Below, piece after piece: positions 59,101-64,000 of a stretch of DNA of 64,000 nucleotides. Where the stretch lies: positions 343,559 to 407,558 of the forward strand of contig JANPWX010019213.1 in NCBI GenBank assembly GCA_024734555.1, given 5' to 3'. This DNA is from Trochalopteron elliotii. Lineage: Eukaryota > Chordata > Aves > Passeriformes > Leiothrichidae. The notes under the pieces are model-generated. The model ran no database searches, was not told where the DNA came from, and saw nothing but the letters and a program-made list of their open reading frames with translations. Position 1 is the first letter of the stretch; every line of letters begins with the position of its first letter. A program made the position numbers and the translations under genes.

Positions 59101-60929
59101 GTTAGGCTTGAGTGTCAACATCCTGGTATCAACAATGCATCAGAAACTTTTTGGCTGTTAAAATGCCCCAAACATTCATGATGCAGTTGAAAAAACTCAG
59201 AAGGAATGAAATGTGTGTCTGATTAGCCAAATTAGATTACATAGGTAATTTTAAATTATGGACAAGCAGTCTTGACATTTACACAGATCTGCTCTTCCCT
59301 TTGCAAAGGCCTGTCTATTTCTTTCCCAACAGAGCCACCTCAATAAAAGTTTCCCCTAATGCACAGTCATGTCTGGAGTATTGGGTTTGTGTGTGGAAGC
59401 TGCCACTGTGTGTGCTGTTACCCACAGACCTTGCAGTTTGTAGTCCTGTCTTGGAACGATTCATAATTATAAAGTATCCCCAAAATCATCTGATGCCTGA
59501 AAATTGTTACTGTGTCTTTAAGGCTGGGCAATTGGGAATCTGGGCAGGGGGAAGCTGGCTTCTGCCAATTTGGCAGCGTTTTTAAAAAGCTGCCCACCCA
59601 GGCTCTGGCTCCCTCACAGCTCAGGACAGGGTGTGTTGGTTTTGCTGGCAGTTTGCTTGGTGCTCAAGCAAAAGGGTTTGGGGTTTTGTTGTTGTTGTTG
59701 TTTTGTTTTGTTTGGGTTTTTTTTTTTGGTGGTGGTGGTGGTTTTGTTTTGGTTCTGGTTTTGGATTTGATTTTAGATTTGGATTTACTTCTGGAGTTTT
59801 TTTGTCCATGGCTTGAAAAAACTGTGGATCTTTGGAGGCTGCTTGAGAGAGAATTCTGCAGCTGCCTGTTCAGGAGGTGGCATTGTCATTAAGTGTGTTG
59901 AGCTGGGAGAAGGACATCAGGAGTGACCCCAGCATAGTTTGCCCTGCTCTGACTTATTTCTGCCAGGGGTAAGACAAGGGGAGAACAGAGAACAATTAAT
60001 TTTTTCTGCTTACCACTTTGCAATCTTCCTCTTCAAATACTTCAGATACTTAGAGAAGAAATGCAAAAGTCAAGCACTGACTGTCATTGTGTTATTTCAA
60101 GTTTTCACCAGTTCAGAGTGACAAACTCAGGTCTTGCAGCTCAGGTGTAAGGCCTCTGTGCACACCCTGCATAGCTCTGCCTAATTTAAAATTCAGGATC
60201 CTGTGCTTCTTGGACCTTTTAGCTGCCTTGTTGCAGTGACAATTGTGACCACCAAGAGGACATGCTCACACCACTAATGTTATTTCAGCTTTAAAATTAA
60301 CACATCTGTTGTATAATTTCTATACATCCCTACATGCAGCTCTCTAAGGTAAATTTCAATGGGGGGAAATTGGCATCTTCCATTATTTCCCATGTGCCAT
60401 TGGCATAAGTAGAAAACATAATGGTGGAAGAGATCACGCTTTAATTCAAAATCTTAAATGAGACATGAATAAACTGGCCACAAATTGAGTACTGCCTGCT
60501 CTCCCCATTTACCTTATGTTCAATGTAAAACACATCTAAAAAATGAGTATGAATTTCCATCTTCTAGGATGTGGAAAACAGCATGATCCTCAAAGCTCAC
60601 AGTACTTTGGCCATGATGATATCTCGGTGAGACTGTATTTCTCTTACGTGTAAGCACAGCAGCTTCAGTAGCAGTGAGCCACTTAAATGATGGCATGTGG
60701 AAATGGATCACAATATTTAGAAAAAAGCATTCAGCTGATCAGTTGCAGCATTTTGACTTTGCTAAAATTGTCTTTCTAAGAAGACTTGAAGTGGCTACAA
60801 AGTCAAATTACTGCATAGCTGTAGACCTGGTTGTAGCTGTACTGTCATGTTTTGATAACTCTTTCAAGGGAATTATCTCTTGGAGATTTCTGTTGTGGCA
60901 TGCTAATGTCTTTGCTGTGGCACCTGGCA
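56134..60929. other. Unique non-coding sequence
   Basis: The longest uninterrupted frame in unique sequence (202 codons, plus strand, ending 57834) lies here but has no domain and changes composition halfway. 58050-58530 is compact unique sequence that could be a conserved non-coding block. No gene recognised. Confidence 0.5.
59683..59792 (+). repeat. G/T-rich low-complexity tract
   Basis: TTG, TTTTG, GGT and GATTT-type short repeats follow one another. Protein frames over it are artefacts. Confidence 0.9.
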
Positions 60930-60993
60930 GGGGGAATTGGAGTAAGTGACCTTTAAAGGTCCCTTCCAACCCAGGCCATTCTATGGTTCCATA
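60930..60993 (+). mobile_element. CR1 LINE 3' end, sense, very short
   Basis: GGCAGGGGGAATTGGAGTAA, GACCTTTAAAGGTCCCTTCC and AACCCAGGCCATTCTATGG match the last about 65 bases of CR1. The weaker match may extend left to about 60905. Confidence 0.85.
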
Positions 60994-62479
60994 TACCACC
61001 CCTGGTATTTGGTAGAAGGTCAATCTAGTTAGTATTCCACTCCCAGATCTCCTATGAATTTTGGCTAAAAAGCAAAGAAAATTCAGATCTTTTGTTACAT
61101 TCCAGTATGAGTTTGGCATTGGGAAGGGTAATCTGGTGGCAGTAAAAGCACCAATACTGAGGTCTACTTGTGGTCCAAGCTCTGTTTTGGGATCAAAATA
61201 GCCTTATACACCTCAGATCCATGAAACCATCCTAGCTTGGTGACAGGAATAATGTGCACCTGGAGTTGAGGTTCACAGGATACACTTGATGTTGACTCTA
61301 ATTATTCATAGGAATGTGGTGCAGAATGGCTTAGGGAGCAGAAATAGGACAAAGCCTTGGATTTGGTTGGACTTGTGTATGTCCAGCTTAGGGCATTAGT
61401 CCCTTGAAGTTATTACTATCTCTATGTTGATTTGTGGGAGGAATTAAAAGTGGTTGCTAGCAGCCAGCTATCTATGTCTAATGACCATCTAAACATTGTA
61501 TGAGTTTGTGCTGCCAGTGCCTGACCATCCTCACAGCAAAGAATTTCTTATTCATATTGGTCTGGTTATAGGTGTTAATTAGTAAGTATATGAAAGCTTT
61601 GGATGGAAGCAGGCATTCTTAAAACTCTACAAATGAGCACTCATTAATCACTTAGTGGCAATCTGAGCAGAAGATGATCTGCGTGGTAGCCCGTGCTGGC
61701 TTATTACCATGGGATACATTCTGAAAAGCAGTGGAGGGGAAGGGAGGCTTAAGTCACTGTTCAAGACAAATAGTTTCTGGGGTTTGTCCCTGAATATGAA
61801 TAACCACAGGTGTTCCATCCTGTGATACAAAATTGATCAGGAACAGATCTTAAACCCTTTGTTGTTCACACACGCTTTCATTCAGTCACCCAGCAAGTGC
61901 CTCCCTTGGAGGGGCACCCCATCCTCTAAAATGCTCTGGAACAAATCCATACCCATTCTATAGCTGGGAAAAAGATTTCTTGGTGCTCAAATTGTGTGCT
62001 CTATTCATCTGTGGTGACAAATCCTGGTCCAGTCACACTACTGCAATAGGAGTGAACCTGATGGACAAGGGCAGCCTGGGCACACTGGAGAGATTGCAGT
62101 TAGTGCAGGTTGCTGCAGTTGTTCTCATGGGATGTTGATGAGAAAAGGTCTTGCAGTGGACAGGGACACTGGGCAAATTGCTTCAAGGGGACAAAATCTG
62201 TGACCATCACTGGGGCTGCCAGCCCCCACAGCCTCTCTCTGCTCCGGTTCCCAAGCAACCTCTGCTCCCCATCTCCCTCCTGGTCCAGCTTCAGATCAGA
62301 GACAGGAGCAGTGACTCTCTCTCCTTCTAACACATGAAACAGGGATCCCAAGCACCTGAGGCTCATGCCAAGACTCCCAGAGCCTGGCCACCTCGTGGAG
62401 TCCCTGCCTGGTTGTCTGGCACGGACCCTCCATGCTGGGAAGCTGTTGGCCTCTGGGGAGCCACCTACCGCCTGCCGGC
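60994..62479. other. Unique sequence with a CR1 scrap
   Basis: At 61505-61562 CCAGTGCCTGACCATCCTCA, CAGCAAAGAATTTCTTATTC resembles an internal part of a minus-strand CR1 3' UTR. Otherwise nothing recognised. Confidence 0.5.
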
Positions 62480-63060
62480 CTGGCACTTTTATCATGCACA
62501 GTAAGAGGAGACATAATCAATTCCCCAGTTGGCACTTTGCACTGAATACACACTTTTTCAGTCTGATAGCAGGACTAAATTAGTTATTTAGCAATGAGAC
62601 CCTAATTTAAAGTGAGCAACTGCCCTGACAAGGATCATTGTTCAAGGCTGTCCCCCCTTTGCTTTCAGATGAGAGGCCCACCAATCCATGGAAGGGGATA
62701 AATAGACAATTAGAAAATAGATACATTTTGTTAGTTCTACAAAGCTCCCTGGTGCTGTCAGGCTCACAATAAAGGGGGCTCTGGTAAATTGGTGGGCAAT
62801 GAAAGCCAGCTGTACAGTCATCACTCCTACAGACACAAAGCCATATGTGGCCATTTACAGAACATCCCTGAAAATAGATGGAGCCAATAAGACCAGGGAG
62901 AACTAAAAATACTTGACAAAGTTGCCTGCTCTTCATTTAACAAGAATAAAATATCTAATGGTGTGTAATAGAAGCCATCAATCACTCCTGAGTAAAGAAC
63001 AGGTTTAATACTCTACTTTTAACTATTAATGCAAGTTTTTATTCATCTGTAATAAGTCAG
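62480..63060. other. Candidate conserved non-coding element
   Basis: Dense unique sequence with TTAGTTATTTAGCAATGAG, CCATATGTGGCCATTTACAG (an SRF-like CArG neighbourhood) and several TTAAT words. It is free of repeats and CpG-poor. It has an enhancer-like texture only. Confidence 0.3.
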
Positions 63061-64000
63061 CAATTAATATCTACTGTGTGCAGCGTGGTGGTGTGGTGCA
63101 AGGGCTCACAAAAGGCATGAGTCCAGCACCACAGCTGCAAAGATACCCAGGCTCAAACACGGCAGGGGCAGGAGACACAGACATGACAAAGAAAGAAGAT
63201 CGAAGGTGAGAAACTGCCTCTTCAAAGATAATGAGATATCTGCAAGCACTTCCTAGCAAGTATTCCATTTAGACTTGCAAGCAAGATGGCATTTCTTCTC
63301 TTTACTTATTTACTTTTACTCTTTCTAGGCAAGGACACATGACTAGGTGTTAGGGAAAGTCCTTCAGCTACCTGCTTACTATTGATAAATATTTGTAGAG
63401 CTTTTCCTGGAGATAAAGGATTATGAAGTTGAAAAATCTTGACAAGTCCTCAGTTCTGCAAAGTGGGACTGTGATGTGGAGCTCAGCACTGAATCTGGGC
63501 AACAACACATGGAAGTCAGGCATGAGATGGAGCCAAGTCACACCACACATTTGCCTTCAAGGTGCCCGCAGCATACGGATACCACTGCTGAGTCACCGTG
63601 GCTGTTCTAACAAACAACTTCTTCATGTAAGCAATCAGCCAACCAAATGCCAAGCTTCATCAAAATAAGCTCAAATGATTTTGCCTCATGTTATTGCTGC
63701 TATGAAACAGGACAAAGCTGCTACAATGCCTAGAAATTGGTATTTAATATAACGGAGCCATGGCCCCCTCAGGAGATAAAAACATGCGTCAGCAAGTCAG
63801 ATGGTACTTGCTGTGCACATGAGTGCTCAGATTCCACCCTGTAATGTTGGGATCTTTGCCTGCACTTAGAGATGGCATATGCTGCAAGGTAACTGTCGAC
63901 TCTCTTGCCTATTTTTAGTTGCTTCCACAGGACAAGAATTGTAATTTATTTTGCAGAACAGCAAATGTCACATCCTATGAGTACATTGTTGTACAAAATG
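63061..64000. other. Unique non-coding sequence
   Basis: Nothing recognised. Confidence 0.5.

Noticed and set aside
59378..59420. GTATTGGGTTTGTGTGTGG, similar to the start of another avian LTR
   Set aside because: The similarity stops after about 20 bases and no LTR body or end follows.
1..64000. CRISPR arrays, bacterial operons, tRNA or rRNA genes, telomere repeats
   Set aside because: None is present. There are no spaced direct repeats, no tRNA B-box with a cloverleaf, and no TTAGGG arrays. The sequence is plainly vertebrate nuclear DNA.

Overview
The window looks like bird nuclear DNA. The evidence is at least fifteen fragments of the avian LINE family CR1, in both orientations. Several end in the characteristic short A/T/C/G tail (ATTCTGTGAT repeats, or the reverse ATCACAGAAT). 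There are also several LTRs of avian endogenous-retrovirus type, one of which opens with the familiar TGTACTGGTTTTGGC. A songbird is my guess from the LTR density; the species cannot be read from the sequence.

I find no protein-coding gene I can defend. The longest open frames (about 160-210 codons) lie in LTRs, in simple repeats, or in sequence with no recognisable domain. The window reads as a gene-poor intergenic or intronic stretch.

Layout: 1-4.4 kb is featureless. 4.4-5.4 kb looks like the 3' UTR end of a plus-strand transcript (Pumilio site, AATAAA, T/GT-rich downstream element). 5.9-7.9 kb holds an LTR fragment and a 1.1 kb solo LTR on the minus strand. 8-24 kb is mostly unique, with five CR1 fragments and four AT-rich or compact blocks that resemble conserved non-coding elements. 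23.6-24.2 kb is a CR1, and 26.8-28.2 kb is a long LTR-like repeat with a CpG-rich core. 30.8-41.2 kb is the CR1-rich part and includes a 2.4 kb CR1 that keeps remnants of both ORF1 (esterase) and ORF2 (reverse transcriptase). A small CpG island with an RFX X-box lies at 42.0-42.3 kb. 48.8-56.1 kb is an LTR cluster: four or five elements, one of them a second copy of the 26.8 kb repeat. 56-64 kb is mostly unique, with two small CR1 pieces and further candidate conserved non-coding blocks.

The items most worth checking are: the two diverged copies of the 1.3-1.4 kb repeat, which both keep a near-consensus CTCF motif in the same orientation; the RFX X-box in an isolated CpG island; the internally deleted CR1 with a destroyed catalytic motif; and the candidate 3' UTR. 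No novel coding system was found. All calls of conserved elements, LTR boundaries and transcription-factor sites come from reading by eye and need alignment to confirm.
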